A DNA stretch of 64,000 nucleotides from the NCBI GenBank assembly GCA_913055155.1, contig CAJXJR010000003.1:62001-126000 (forward strand), given 5' to 3'. The notes beneath the pieces are model-generated. The model did no database searches and was not told the DNA's origin. It worked only from the letters and a program-made list of their open reading frames with translations. The position numbers and the translations under genes were made by a program. Shown here in pieces: positions 34,484-42,784 of the stretch (position 1 is its first letter; each line of letters starts with the position of its first letter). This DNA comes from an uncultured Erythrobacter sp. (lineage in GTDB: Bacteria > Pseudomonadota > Alphaproteobacteria > Sphingomonadales > Sphingomonadaceae).

Positions 34484-35386
34484 ATGGCGCCGCCCACGAC
34501 AAAGCGATCGGGATCGGACAAGAAGGCGCAGCTGGGGCTGTTCGCCGGTTATCTGGCTGCCGGCCTGGGCGCCACACTGGGTGCGCTGCTGCTGGCGATT
34601 TCGCTCTGGCGACCGGAAACCTTTGCCGGCTTGCGCTCGATGGCCAGCGATGCTGCGGCGCCGGTCGGCGAAGTCGGCGCGGCTGGCCGCGTGGGTTCGC
34701 GCAACTTCTTCGAGGCGATCGCAGGTTACTACGACGCCGGCACCAAGAATGCCGAGCTGGAGGAAGAGATCCGCATTGCCCGCGTGCGCCTGGCCGAAGC
34801 CCGCGCGCTGGAGCAGGAAAACGAACGCCTGCGCGCGGTGCTGGAACTGGCCGAAGGCGATATCGCACCGGTCGCCACGGCGCGGCTGATCGGCTCCACC
34901 TCCACCAGCGCGCGGCGTTATGCCTACCTGTCCGCCGGCCGGCGCGACGGGGTAGAGCCGGGCATGCCCGTCACCTCACCGCTTGGGCTGGTGGGCCGCG
35001 TGCTGGAAGCCGGGCGCAACACCTCACGCGTGTTGCTGCTGACCGATACCGACAGCGTGGTGCCGGTGCGCCGTGCCACCGATAACACCGTGGCCTTTGC
35101 CGAGGGGCGCGCCGATGGTTCGCTGCGCATCCGCCTGATCAACCTTGGCATCAACCCGCTGGAAGTGGGCGATATTTTCGTAACCTCCGGCGCGGGCGGA
35201 CTGTTCCATCCAGGCACCGCAGTCGCCATGGTCAGCGAAGTGACCGACGACGGCGCCATCGGGCAATTGCTCAGCAACCCGGCGGCCACCGACGTGGTGA
35301 TCGTGAAGCCAATCTGGCAAGGCAATGTGCTGGAAGAGATCGAGGAACCCCTCGACGCCGAAGACCCTGCGGACGCGGACGAATAA
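34484..35386 (+). CDS. mreC: Rod-shape determining protein MreC
   Basis: Periplasmic scaffold that activates PBP2-RodA. 300 residues: one N-terminal membrane helix (LGLFAGYLAAGLGATLGALLLAISLW), a coiled coil (ELEEEIRIARVRLAEARALEQENERLRAVLEL) and the two-barrel C-terminal domain (ATARLIGSTSTSARRYAYLSAGRRDGVEPGMPVTSPLGLVGRV ... NPLEVGDIFVTSGAGGLFHPGTAVAMV). The acidic tail DAEDPADADE is unusual but not striking. The stop shares a base with mreD (TAATG). Confidence 0.94.
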   Translation: MAPPTTKRSGSDKKAQLGLFAGYLAAGLGATLGALLLAISLWRPETFAGLRSMASDAAAPVGEVGAAGRVGSRNFFEAIAGYYDAGTKNAELEEEIRIARVRLAEARALEQENERLRAVLELAEGDIAPVATARLIGSTSTSARRYAYLSAGRRDGVEPGMPVTSPLGLVGRVLEAGRNTSRVLLLTDTDSVVPVRRATDNTVAFAEGRADGSLRIRLINLGINPLEVGDIFVTSGAGGLFHPGTAVAMVSEVTDDGAIGQLLSNPAATDVVIVKPIWQGNVLEEIEEPLDAEDPADADE

Positions 35387-35940
35387 TGGAGCGGCTGGCA
35401 GCAACCGCGCGGCGTGACGCCTACGGCAGCAAGATCAACCGCGATCATTCGCCGGTGCTGGCCTACGGCGTGCCGTGGGTCACCATCATGCTGGCTTCGC
35501 TCGTGCCGCTGCTGCCGGTCATCGCGCCAGCCCCGATCCTGCCGCCGTTCGGATACCTGTTGCTGCTGGCCTGGCGCATGGACCGACCCGGCCTGCTGCC
35601 GATGTGGGCGGGCCTGCCTTTGGGGCTGTTCAACGATCTTTATTCCGGGCAGCCCATCGGCAGCGACGTGCTGCTGTTCTCGCTGACGATGATCGCGCTT
35701 GAAGTGCTGGAGCTGCGCTTTCCCTGGCGCAATTTCTGGCAGGACTGGGCCATCGCAGCGCTGTTCATCCCGGTCTACCTGCTGGCGGGCGCGTTCCTGT
35801 CAGGTTCATCCTTGTCTGTTACACAGCTGCCGCTGCTGGTACCGCAGCTGTTGCTTTCGATCATCGTGTTCCCAATCGTTGCCAAAATGGTTTCCCTTCT
35901 CGACAGGCTGCGGCTGACCCGCGTGAAGCGCATCGGCTAG
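35386..35940 (+). CDS. mreD: Rod-shape determining protein MreD
   Basis: 184-residue inner-membrane protein with about five hydrophobic segments (VTIMLASLVPLLPVIAPAPILPPFGYLLLLAW; GLPLGLFNDLYSGQPIGSDVLLFSLTMIALEVL; WAIAALFIPVYLLAGAFL; LVPQLLLSIIVFPIVAKMVSLL). The pattern GL..GLFNDLYSGQPIG is typical of MreD. The N-terminal ~25 residues (ERLAATARRDAYGSKINRDHS) are hydrophilic and cytoplasmic. It ends three bases before mrdA. Confidence 0.9.
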   Translation: MERLAATARRDAYGSKINRDHSPVLAYGVPWVTIMLASLVPLLPVIAPAPILPPFGYLLLLAWRMDRPGLLPMWAGLPLGLFNDLYSGQPIGSDVLLFSLTMIALEVLELRFPWRNFWQDWAIAALFIPVYLLAGAFLSGSSLSVTQLPLLVPQLLLSIIVFPIVAKMVSLLDRLRLTRVKRIG

Positions 35941-35943
35941 CCC

Positions 35944-37971
35944 ATGGATCGCAAACTCACGTCGAATACCCTCAAGCAGACCTTTGAAAGGCGCAGTTTC
36001 GTTGTCGGCTCGATACAGGGAGGCATCGGGCTGCTGCTGGCTGCGCGCATGGGCTACATCGCCGTAGCCGAGAACGAGAAGTACGAGATGGAGGCGGAGA
36101 GCAACCGGGTGAACCTTACCCTGATCCCGCCACGGCGTGGCTGGATCCTCGATCGCAACGGCTCCCCCCTCGCCTCCAACCGCGCCGATTTTCGCGTCGA
36201 TATCATCCCCGAACGGCTGGAAGACCCCGATGCCACAGTGGAGGTGCTGGGTAACCTGCTGGGCTTCTCGGAGCCGGAAAAGGCCGACCTGCGCGACCGG
36301 CTGGAAAACTCTGCCGGATTCGCCGCCGTGCCCGTCGCCAATGGCCTCGATTACGAGAAATTCGCGGCCGTCAGTGTGCGGATTCCCGAATTGCCCGGCG
36401 TGATCCCGCAGCGCGGCTATTCGCGGTTCTACCCCACCGGGCCATCGGTCGGGCACCTGATCGGTTATGTCGGCGCGCCCAGCCGCGAGGAGTACGAGGA
36501 AGACCCGCAGCCGCTGTTGCTGACCCCGGGTTTCAAGCTGGGCAAGGACGGGATCGAAAAGCAGTTCGAACAGCGCCTGCGCGGCGAACCCGGTGCCCGG
36601 CGCGTGGAAGTCACCGCTTCGGGCCGCATTGTGCGCGACCTGGAGACGCGCGACGATGTGCAGGGCGATCCCGTACAACTGACCATCGACGGCCCCTTGC
36701 AGGACTATGCCGCGCGCCGGATCGGGCTGGAGAGCGGTTCCGTCGTGGTGATGGACTGCCTTACGGGCGACCTGTTGTGCATGGCATCCATGCCCAGCTT
36801 CGATCCCAACAGCTTTTCCGACGGGATCGGCCGCGTCGAGTATTCGATGCTGAGCGAGAGCGAGCGCGTGCCGCTGCGCAACAAGGTACTGCAAGGCCTC
36901 TACCCGCCCGGCTCCACGGTGAAGCCGACAGTGGGCATGGCGCTGCTGGCCGCTGGCGTCGATCCGGACGAGACCGTCTATTGCGGCGGCGGCCTGCAGG
37001 TCGGCAATCGCCGCTTCGGTTGCTGGAACCGCAGTGGCCACGGCCCGGTGGACCTGGCCAAGGGCATCTACCAGAGCTGCGACGTCTATTTCTATGCCAT
37101 GGCCCAACGCACCGGCATGTGGCCGATTGCCGAGACCTGCCGTCGATACGGGATGCAGGAACAGTTCGACCTGCCCGTCGTCAGCCAGTTTTACGGCACC
37201 GTGCCCGATCCCGACTGGAAGATGGAGAAGTATGGCCGCGAGTGGCAGGCTTTCGACACTGTCAACGCCACCATCGGCCAAGGCTACATGCTTGCCAGCC
37301 CGCTGCAACTGGCGGTGATGGCCTCTCGCCTCGCCACGTCCAACCAGGTGATGCCCCGGCTGCTGCTGGACGGCCAGGCGCCAAGCTTCCAGCCCATGGG
37401 CGTGAGCGCGGAATACAAGGCATACATCCGCCAGGCGATGAGCGACGTCGTCAACGGCCCCGGTACGGCTGGCCGCGCGCGCCTGCCGGTCGACGACGTG
37501 CTGATGGCCGGGAAAACCGGCACCGCGCAGGTGGTCGGACTGAACCTGTCGGACGGTCGGTCCGGCCCCTGGCGTTTCCGAGACCACGGCCTGTTCATCT
37601 TCTTCGCTCCTTATGACAACCCGCGCTATGCCGGTGCGGTGGTGATCGAACATGGTGGCGGATCAGGCGCAGCCTATCCGGTGGCACGCGACGTGATGAC
37701 ATTCCTGTTCGACCCGCAGAAGGGCCTCGACGCGCTGCATGCGCTGGAACGGCAATGGGGCGGCACCGCGCAGCAGCGACTGGATGCGCAATATGCCGCC
37801 TATGCCGCCGCAGCGGGTGTCGACCTGCCCCCTGCCCCGCCACCCGTCACCCTGGCCGAGCAGGTCGACGCCGAAGCCCGCGCCGCCTACGAAGGACCGC
37901 AGCAGGCCGACGACCGCGTGTTCACCCCGCGCGACGAAGCCAACCCGCGTGCAGAAGGCACAACGACGTGA
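35944..37971 (+). CDS. mrdA: Penicillin-binding protein 2 (elongasome transpeptidase)
   Basis: DD-transpeptidase of the rod complex, 675 residues. One N-terminal membrane helix (residues ~18-40), the dimerisation domain (RGWILDRNGSPLASNRADFRVDI, GRLIGYVG-like GHLIGYVGAPSREEY), then the transpeptidase with S324-T-V-K327, S378-C-D380 (the SxD form normal for PBP2) and K524-T-G526. The C-terminus extends ~90 residues beyond the fold as an Ala/Pro/Asp-rich tail (PPAPPPVTLAEQVDAEARAAY...). Its stop overlaps the rodA GTG start. Confidence 0.95.
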   Translation: MDRKLTSNTLKQTFERRSFVVGSIQGGIGLLLAARMGYIAVAENEKYEMEAESNRVNLTLIPPRRGWILDRNGSPLASNRADFRVDIIPERLEDPDATVEVLGNLLGFSEPEKADLRDRLENSAGFAAVPVANGLDYEKFAAVSVRIPELPGVIPQRGYSRFYPTGPSVGHLIGYVGAPSREEYEEDPQPLLLTPGFKLGKDGIEKQFEQRLRGEPGARRVEVTASGRIVRDLETRDDVQGDPVQLTIDGPLQDYAARRIGLESGSVVVMDCLTGDLLCMASMPSFDPNSFSDGIGRVEYSMLSESERVPLRNKVLQGLYPPGSTVKPTVGMALLAAGVDPDETVYCGGGLQVGNRRFGCWNRSGHGPVDLAKGIYQSCDVYFYAMAQRTGMWPIAETCRRYGMQEQFDLPVVSQFYGTVPDPDWKMEKYGREWQAFDTVNATIGQGYMLASPLQLAVMASRLATSNQVMPRLLLDGQAPSFQPMGVSAEYKAYIRQAMSDVVNGPGTAGRARLPVDDVLMAGKTGTAQVVGLNLSDGRSGPWRFRDHGLFIFFAPYDNPRYAGAVVIEHGGGSGAAYPVARDVMTFLFDPQKGLDALHALERQWGGTAQQRLDAQYAAYAAAAGVDLPPAPPPVTLAEQVDAEARAAYEGPQQADDRVFTPRDEANPRAEGTTT

Positions 37972-39086
37972 GAGGCGAGATCGCCCTTCCCAGGCCGATC
38001 GCGGAATTTCCGTGGCGCGTGGTCATCCCGCTGACGCTGCTGGTGGCCTTCGGTGCCGCCGTGCTGCATTCGGCAGCCGGCGGCTCTTTCAGTCCCTATG
38101 CCGATTCCCACCTGCTGCGCTTTGGCGTGTTCCTGGTGATGGCACTGGTGATGTCCTATTTCCCGGAAGACTGGGTCCGCATGATCGCCATCCCCGGCTA
38201 TGTCGCGGTCCTGCTGCTGCTTATCGCGGTGGAAGCGGTGGGGCAGCTGGGCGGCGGCAGCCAGCGGTGGCTGGAACTGGGCTTCATGCGCCTGCAACCC
38301 TCGGAATTGATGAAGCCCGGCATCGTGCTGATCGTGGCCGCCTTCTTCCATTCGCTGCCCGCCGCCATGATCGGCAGCTGGCGTGCGCTGCTGGTGCCAC
38401 TCGGCCTGATCGCCATGCCCATGGGGCTGGTGCTGCTGCAACCCGATCTGGGCACCTCGCTGGCGATCGGCTTTGGCGGCATCGTAGTGATGTTCCTGGC
38501 GGGCATACCGCAGAAATGGTTCATCGGCGGCGGTGTTGCAGCCGTTTTCGCCATTCCGCTGGCCTACTTCTTCGTGCTGCAACCCTACCAGCAGCAGCGC
38601 GTGCTGACCTTCCTCGACCCGGCCAGCGATCCGCAGGGCAGCGGCTACCACATCATCCAGTCGAAAATCGCCATCGGGTCGGGCGGCCTGTTCGGCAAGG
38701 GCTTTGGCGAAGGCTCGCAAAGCCAGCTCAATTACCTTCCCGAACCACACACAGACTTCGTCTTTGCCACCATGTCCGAAGAATGGGGCCTGATCGGCGG
38801 ACTGTTCGTGCTGCTGGTGTTCGGTATCGTGCTGCGCTGGGGCCTGATCGTGGCGCGCGAGGCAAAGACCCGCTTTGCGCGGCTGCTGGCCGGGGGGCTG
38901 ACGGCAACCATGTTCTTCTATGTGGCAGTCAACCTGATGATGGTGATGGGGCTGGCACCGGTGGTCGGCATCCCCCTGCCCTTCATGAGCCACGGCGGCT
39001 CTTCGATGATGACCAACATGATCTGCGTGGGCGGTTTGATGATGGTGGAACGGTGGAACCGCCGCGCTACGGCATCGGGATTGTAA
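37968..39086 (+). CDS. rodA: Peptidoglycan polymerase RodA
   Basis: SEDS-family glycosyltransferase that polymerises lipid II and works with PBP2. 372 residues from GTG 37968, overlapping the mrdA stop (GTGA). About ten transmembrane helices; hallmark segments are GGGSQRWLELGFMRLQPSELMK, LQPDLGTSLAIGFGG (with the catalytic-region Asp), FVFATMSEEWGLIGG and PLPFMSHGGSSMMTNM. The frame is open further upstream inside mrdA, but that part is mrdA sequence in another frame. Confidence 0.95.
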   Translation: MRGEIALPRPIAEFPWRVVIPLTLLVAFGAAVLHSAAGGSFSPYADSHLLRFGVFLVMALVMSYFPEDWVRMIAIPGYVAVLLLLIAVEAVGQLGGGSQRWLELGFMRLQPSELMKPGIVLIVAAFFHSLPAAMIGSWRALLVPLGLIAMPMGLVLLQPDLGTSLAIGFGGIVVMFLAGIPQKWFIGGGVAAVFAIPLAYFFVLQPYQQQRVLTFLDPASDPQGSGYHIIQSKIAIGSGGLFGKGFGEGSQSQLNYLPEPHTDFVFATMSEEWGLIGGLFVLLVFGIVLRWGLIVAREAKTRFARLLAGGLTATMFFYVAVNLMMVMGLAPVVGIPLPFMSHGGSSMMTNMICVGGLMMVERWNRRATASGL

Positions 39087-39136
39087 CGCACCCCCTTTAC
39101 ACACCCGCAACAATCGCTATTTGAGCGCCTCCCGGC

Positions 39137-39154
39137 GATTCGCAGGCGCGAATC
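39137..39154. repeat. 7-base-pair hairpin between rodA and tRNA-Lys
   Basis: GATTCGC (39137-39143), loop AGGC, GCGAATC (39148-39154), 50 bases after the rodA stop. No T-run follows on the forward strand. It may mark the operon end. Confidence 0.35.
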
Positions 39155-39183
39155 ATCGGTCACCAGCGACACATCGCCGGTAT

Positions 39184-39259
<76 letters not shown>

Positions 39260-39332
39260 TCCCCTCTCTTCCCTTGTTGACTTAGTCCTCCCTCATTCGG
39301 CAACAGGCGAATGAATAGGGAGAACATTGCAC

Positions 39333-40061
39333 ATGAGCATTCTTGAAGGTCGCGTTGCCGTCGTCACCGGCGCAAGTTCGGGCATTGGCGAGGCGTGCGC
39401 CGTCGAATTCGTGAACAAGGGCGCCAAGGTGGTGCTGGCCGCGCGGCGGCAGGAGCGGCTCGACCAACTGGTCGCCAGGATCGAAGGCATGGGCGGCGAA
39501 GCGCTGGCCGTCGTCACCGACGTGACCGACGAAGACGCCATGGCCAATCTGTTCGCCAAGGCGGTGGAACGTTTCGGTACGGTCGACGTGCTGATCAACA
39601 ACGCCGGGATCGCCGAGAACACCCCCGTGCACGAGGCTTCGCTGGAGCATTGGCACAAGGTAATCGACACCAACCTGACCAGTGCCTTCCTGGGCGCCAA
39701 GCATGCCTGGCCGATCTTCCTGAAGGGCGGCCACGGGCGCATCGTCAATGTCGGCTCGATCTCGGCCAAGGTGCCGCGCAGCGAATGCCCCAGCTATACC
39801 GCCAGCAAGTTCGGCCTGCAGGGCCTGACCCATGCGCTGGCCGTGGACGGGCGCGACCACAACATCGCCGTGTCGATCTTCCACCCCGGCATCGTGGCAA
39901 CGGAAATCATGCCCGGGTCGGTCAAACTGCCGGAAAACTTCGCCGCCACGCCAGAGGAGATTGCAGAGGTCATCGTGCACATGTGCGACCTGCCCGACCA
40001 TCTCAACTTCTACGAAGCGCTGGTGGTGCAGAACAAGCTGCCCTTCCTCGGCAGGGGATAA
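39333..40061 (+). CDS. Short-chain dehydrogenase/reductase
   Basis: 242-residue classical SDR. Cofactor motif TGASSGIG (12-19), acidic-strand residues LAARRQ suggesting NADP preference, NNAGIAE, catalytic S and Y-x3-K in VGSISAKVPRSECPSYTASKFG. The late segment FHPGIVATEIMPGSVKLPENFAATPEEIAEVIVHM is typical of the group. ATG 39333 follows AGGGAGAA; a TTG two codons upstream is less likely. The stop shares a base with the FMN dehydrogenase start (TAATG), so substrates may be linked, but none can be named. Confidence 0.88.
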   Translation: MSILEGRVAVVTGASSGIGEACAVEFVNKGAKVVLAARRQERLDQLVARIEGMGGEALAVVTDVTDEDAMANLFAKAVERFGTVDVLINNAGIAENTPVHEASLEHWHKVIDTNLTSAFLGAKHAWPIFLKGGHGRIVNVGSISAKVPRSECPSYTASKFGLQGLTHALAVDGRDHNIAVSIFHPGIVATEIMPGSVKLPENFAATPEEIAEVIVHMCDLPDHLNFYEALVVQNKLPFLGRG

Positions 40062-41209
40062 TGGGCGACACGCTAGATTGCTGGAACATTGCCGACCTGC
40101 GCGAAAAGGCGCGGCGGCGGCTGCCGCTGGGCGTGTGGGAATACCTTGAACGCGGCGTGGAAGACGAGACCGGTATGGCCCGCAATCGCGAAGGCTTCGA
40201 GCGGCTGACCTTCCGTCCGCGCGTGCTGCGCAAGGTCGACCGTATCGACCTGCGGACAGACATGCTGGGCAGCGAGAGCGCCCTGCCCTTCGCCATCGCG
40301 CCGACGGGTGCGGCCGGGATGATGTGGTACAAGGGCGACCTGGCGCTGGCCCGCGCGGCAGCCAAGGCGGGCGTGCCGTTCTGCATCTCCTCTGCCAGCA
40401 CGATGGACGTGGAGGAGTTCGCCGGGATCGAGGGGACGCGCTGGTTCCAGCTCTACATGTGGGAGGATCGCGAGCTTTCCTACCAGGTGGTGCAACGCGC
40501 GCACGACGTCGGGTGCGAGGCGCTGTTCGTCACGCTTGACCTGCCGGTACCGCCCAACCGCGAGTACCTGTGGCGCAATGGCTTCGGCATGCCGTTCCAG
40601 CTCAATGCGAGCAACGTGCCCGATATCATCACCCACCCGCGCTGGCTGGCAGGCGTCGTCGGGCGCTACATGCTCGATGGCGGGTTGCCGCAGCAGGCGA
40701 ACCTGCCGAAAGCGTTGAAACACTCGGTCGCGCGCGGCGCCAAGCCCGGGGCGCTGTTCAAACAGGACAACCTCGACTGGGACGGGGTCAAGAAGCTGCG
40801 CGACCTGTGGCCGGGCAAATTCGTGCTGAAAGGCGTGTTGCACCCGGAAGATGCACGCCTGGCGCTGGACATGGGCGCGGACGGCGTGGTCGTTTCCAAC
40901 CACGGCGCGCGCGCTATCGACCATGCGATTGCCGCCATCGATGCGCTGCCCGCCATCGTGGAGGCCGTGGGCGGCAGGATGAACGTGCTGCTCGACAGCG
41001 GGATCCGGCGCGGCAGCGACGTGGTGAAGGCCCTGGCGCTGGGTGCCGACGGCGCGATGGTAGGCCGCGCGACGCTGTATGGCATGGCCGCAGCCGGAGA
41101 GCCCGGCGTGACCCGCGCCATCGATTTGCTGGGCAGTGAAACATCGCGCACCATGGCCATGCTGGGCCTCACCGCGGTCGACCAGATTGACGAGGCCGTG
41201 CTCGCATGA
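40061..41209 (+). CDS. FMN-dependent alpha-hydroxy acid dehydrogenase
   Basis: 382-residue TIM-barrel flavoenzyme of the L-lactate/mandelate dehydrogenase family. N-terminal ADLREKARRRLPLGVWEYLERGVEDE, PFAIAPTGAAGMMWYKGDLALARAA, the FMN-phosphate region GKFVLKGVLHPEDA, and the active-site histidine H281 with R284 in SNHGARAID (SNHGGRQLD in most family members). LLDSGIRRGSDVVKALALGADGAMVGRATLYG closes the barrel. It may be lldD, but lactate, mandelate and glycolate enzymes cannot be separated by eye. Confidence 0.88.
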   Translation: MGDTLDCWNIADLREKARRRLPLGVWEYLERGVEDETGMARNREGFERLTFRPRVLRKVDRIDLRTDMLGSESALPFAIAPTGAAGMMWYKGDLALARAAAKAGVPFCISSASTMDVEEFAGIEGTRWFQLYMWEDRELSYQVVQRAHDVGCEALFVTLDLPVPPNREYLWRNGFGMPFQLNASNVPDIITHPRWLAGVVGRYMLDGGLPQQANLPKALKHSVARGAKPGALFKQDNLDWDGVKKLRDLWPGKFVLKGVLHPEDARLALDMGADGVVVSNHGARAIDHAIAAIDALPAIVEAVGGRMNVLLDSGIRRGSDVVKALALGADGAMVGRATLYGMAAAGEPGVTRAIDLLGSETSRTMAMLGLTAVDQIDEAVLA

Positions 41210-42162
41210 GGACGCTGCTCGCAGCCATCGCGGTGATGCTGGCTGTGGTGCTGCCTGCGCAAGCGCAAACGTCCGAAGAGCTTTCCGCACAGGACCTGCG
41301 CCTTGCCCGCATTGCCGATGCCATGCTGCTGGCCAATGCCCGGCTATGCCGACAGACCATGCCGGTAACCGGCATGATACTGCACAGCGCAGACCAATAT
41401 GGCGAAGACGCCCAGGCGCTGTTTGCCAACAGTTCGCTGGCAGTTGCCTCGGTGGTTCCGGGATCGGCGGCGGACCTGGCAGGGCTGCGCGCCAATGACG
41501 GTATCGTCGGGATTTCAGGTCGGGAGGTAGCCGCCATGCACCCGAATGGAGGCGACCATCTGCGTGAAGTCGCTTTCTTCGATTTGACGAGCCTGCCCGA
41601 AGAGAGCACTGTCGATCTTGTCGTTTCACGGGCAGGAGACCGCTTTGCGGTCAGTCTTGCGGCGCCACGCGGCTGCCGCTCGCTGGTCGAAATCCTTGTT
41701 GCCGATGGACCTAACGCGCGTTCTGATGGCCGCGTGATCCAGCTGCAATATCACTTTGCCGCCAGCCTGACCGATGAACAGATCGCCGTGGTGCTGGCGC
41801 ACGAACTGGCGCACACGGTGTTGGAACATCGGCGTCGCAAGGAAGCCGCCGGCATCGATAACGACAGCATCATGCGCCACGTCGGGCGCAACCAGCAGGT
41901 CAACCGGCAGGCAGAGGTTGAGGCAGACAGGCTGTCCGTCCACCTGCTGGCCAATGCCGGTTACGATCCGGCCATCGTCGCCAATTTCTGGCGTTCAGCC
42001 GAAGGCGAAGAGGCGGGCGGCGGGTCGATGCCGAGTTTCGTCTACCCTTCGCAAGCCGCACGGGCAGAAATCGCCGGCCGCGAAATCGCCATGTACCTGC
42101 CGCTGCGACAGGGGCCTACATGGCCAGGACACCTGCTGGAACTGCGTGATCGCGCCTTCTAA
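41206..42162 (+). CDS. Secreted M48-type metalloprotease with PDZ domain
   Basis: 318 residues with a signal peptide (MRTLLAAIAVMLAVVLPAQAQ), a PDZ-like module (~75-150: SLAVASVVPGSAADLAGLRANDGIVGISG) and a zinc protease domain with H199-E-L-A-H203 and the downstream glutamate in AEVEADRLSVHLLANAGYDP. It resembles periplasmic M48 proteases involved in envelope quality control, but the PDZ lies before, not after, the protease domain. It overlaps the preceding gene (ATGA), though a metabolic link is not obvious, and its last four bases overlap the opposing flavin reductase. Confidence 0.85.
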   Translation: MRTLLAAIAVMLAVVLPAQAQTSEELSAQDLRLARIADAMLLANARLCRQTMPVTGMILHSADQYGEDAQALFANSSLAVASVVPGSAADLAGLRANDGIVGISGREVAAMHPNGGDHLREVAFFDLTSLPEESTVDLVVSRAGDRFAVSLAAPRGCRSLVEILVADGPNARSDGRVIQLQYHFAASLTDEQIAVVLAHELAHTVLEHRRRKEAAGIDNDSIMRHVGRNQQVNRQAEVEADRLSVHLLANAGYDPAIVANFWRSAEGEEAGGGSMPSFVYPSQAARAEIAGREIAMYLPLRQGPTWPGHLLELRDRAF

Positions 42163-42680
42163 TCCTCGCGGCGGGAGCGTTGCGGCGCTTCGCTGATATC
42201 GATGTAATTGCGGTCGAAATAGGTCAGCGGCGTGGCGTCATGACGATGCTTGGCCGCCAGCAGTTCGCCGATGAAGATCGTATGCGTGCCGAACTCGTGG
42301 CGATGCACGGTCTTGCACACCAGGCTGGATTGCGCGGAAGCGAGTACCGGAACCCCGTGGTCGTCGGTCCAGTCGCCTACCGCGAAGCGATCGGCGTCGG
42401 GCTGCATGAAGTGCTCCGCCACGTCGCGATTGCCCAGTCCCAGCACGTTGACGCAGAAGCGCTCGGCCCGTTCCAGCGGGTCATGCAGCGATGCAGCGCG
42501 ATTGACACAGACCAGCAGCGAAGGCGGCTCGAAACTGAGCGAACTCACTGCGGTGGCAATGATTCCGTAGCGTTGCCCGGCGTGACTGGTGGTAACGGCA
42601 TAGACCGTCGCGGCGACGTGGCGCATCGATTCCCGGAAGGCTTCGACCAGCTCTTCGTGGCTCTGTCCTGCATCGCTCAT
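42159..42680 (-). CDS. Flavin reductase (FMN-binding split-barrel)
   Basis: 173-residue flavin reductase-like protein, which uses NAD(P)H to reduce free or bound FMN/FAD for partner oxygenases. Typical sequence: FRESMRHVAATVYAVTTSHAGQRYGIIATAVSSLSFEPPSLLVCVNRAASLHDPL, then FCVNVLGLGNRDVAEHF and a metal-like C-terminal IFIGELLAAKHRHDATPLTYFDRNY. The 104 bases between its start and the opposing HTH-RibB gene contain a single palindromic site, so both promoters are likely controlled together. No oxygenase is in the window. Confidence 0.9.
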   Translation of the reverse strand: MSDAGQSHEELVEAFRESMRHVAATVYAVTTSHAGQRYGIIATAVSSLSFEPPSLLVCVNRAASLHDPLERAERFCVNVLGLGNRDVAEHFMQPDADRFAVGDWTDDHGVPVLASAQSSLVCKTVHRHEFGTHTIFIGELLAAKHRHDATPLTYFDRNYIDISEAPQRSRRED

Positions 42681-42733
42681 GCGTGCTCTTTGCGGTTTCG
42701 CGAGTCGCGGCGCAAGGGGGAATTTGCAGGCCC

Positions 42734-42741
42734 AATGTGAT
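42734..42741. promoter_or_regulatory. Extra half-site AATGTGAT
   Basis: Repeats the right arm of the palindrome at 42756-42773 in the same orientation, 32 bases (about three helical turns) away. The matching left arm is absent here. It may be a weak second site for the same protein, placed on the same DNA face. Confidence 0.4.
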
Positions 42742-42755
42742 ATGCCGGACTTGCG

Positions 42756-42773
42756 ATCACATTATAATGTGAT
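42756..42773. promoter_or_regulatory. 18-base perfect palindrome and two-way -10 element
   Basis: ATCACATTATAATGTGAT is fully self-complementary and lies 11 bases before the HTH-RibB start and 75 bases before the flavin reductase start. Its centre ATTATAAT contains TATAAT on the forward strand (42763-42768) and on the reverse strand (42766-42761), so it can serve as the -10 of both divergent promoters; -35 sequences are poor on either side. A protein bound here would cover both. The fused HTH domain of the downstream gene product is the obvious candidate ligand; this is inference. Confidence 0.65.
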
Positions 42774-42784
42774 ACACCGACGGC

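Noticed and set aside
35806-37653. A 615-codon reverse frame across mreD and mrdA
   Set aside because: mreD and mrdA have overlapping starts and all family motifs; the reverse product has no domain-like sequence.
42681-42784. FMN riboswitch ahead of the RibB gene
   Set aside because: Only 104 bases separate the divergent starts, the -10-like centre leaves about 10 bases of leader, and no RFN-type conserved blocks are seen.
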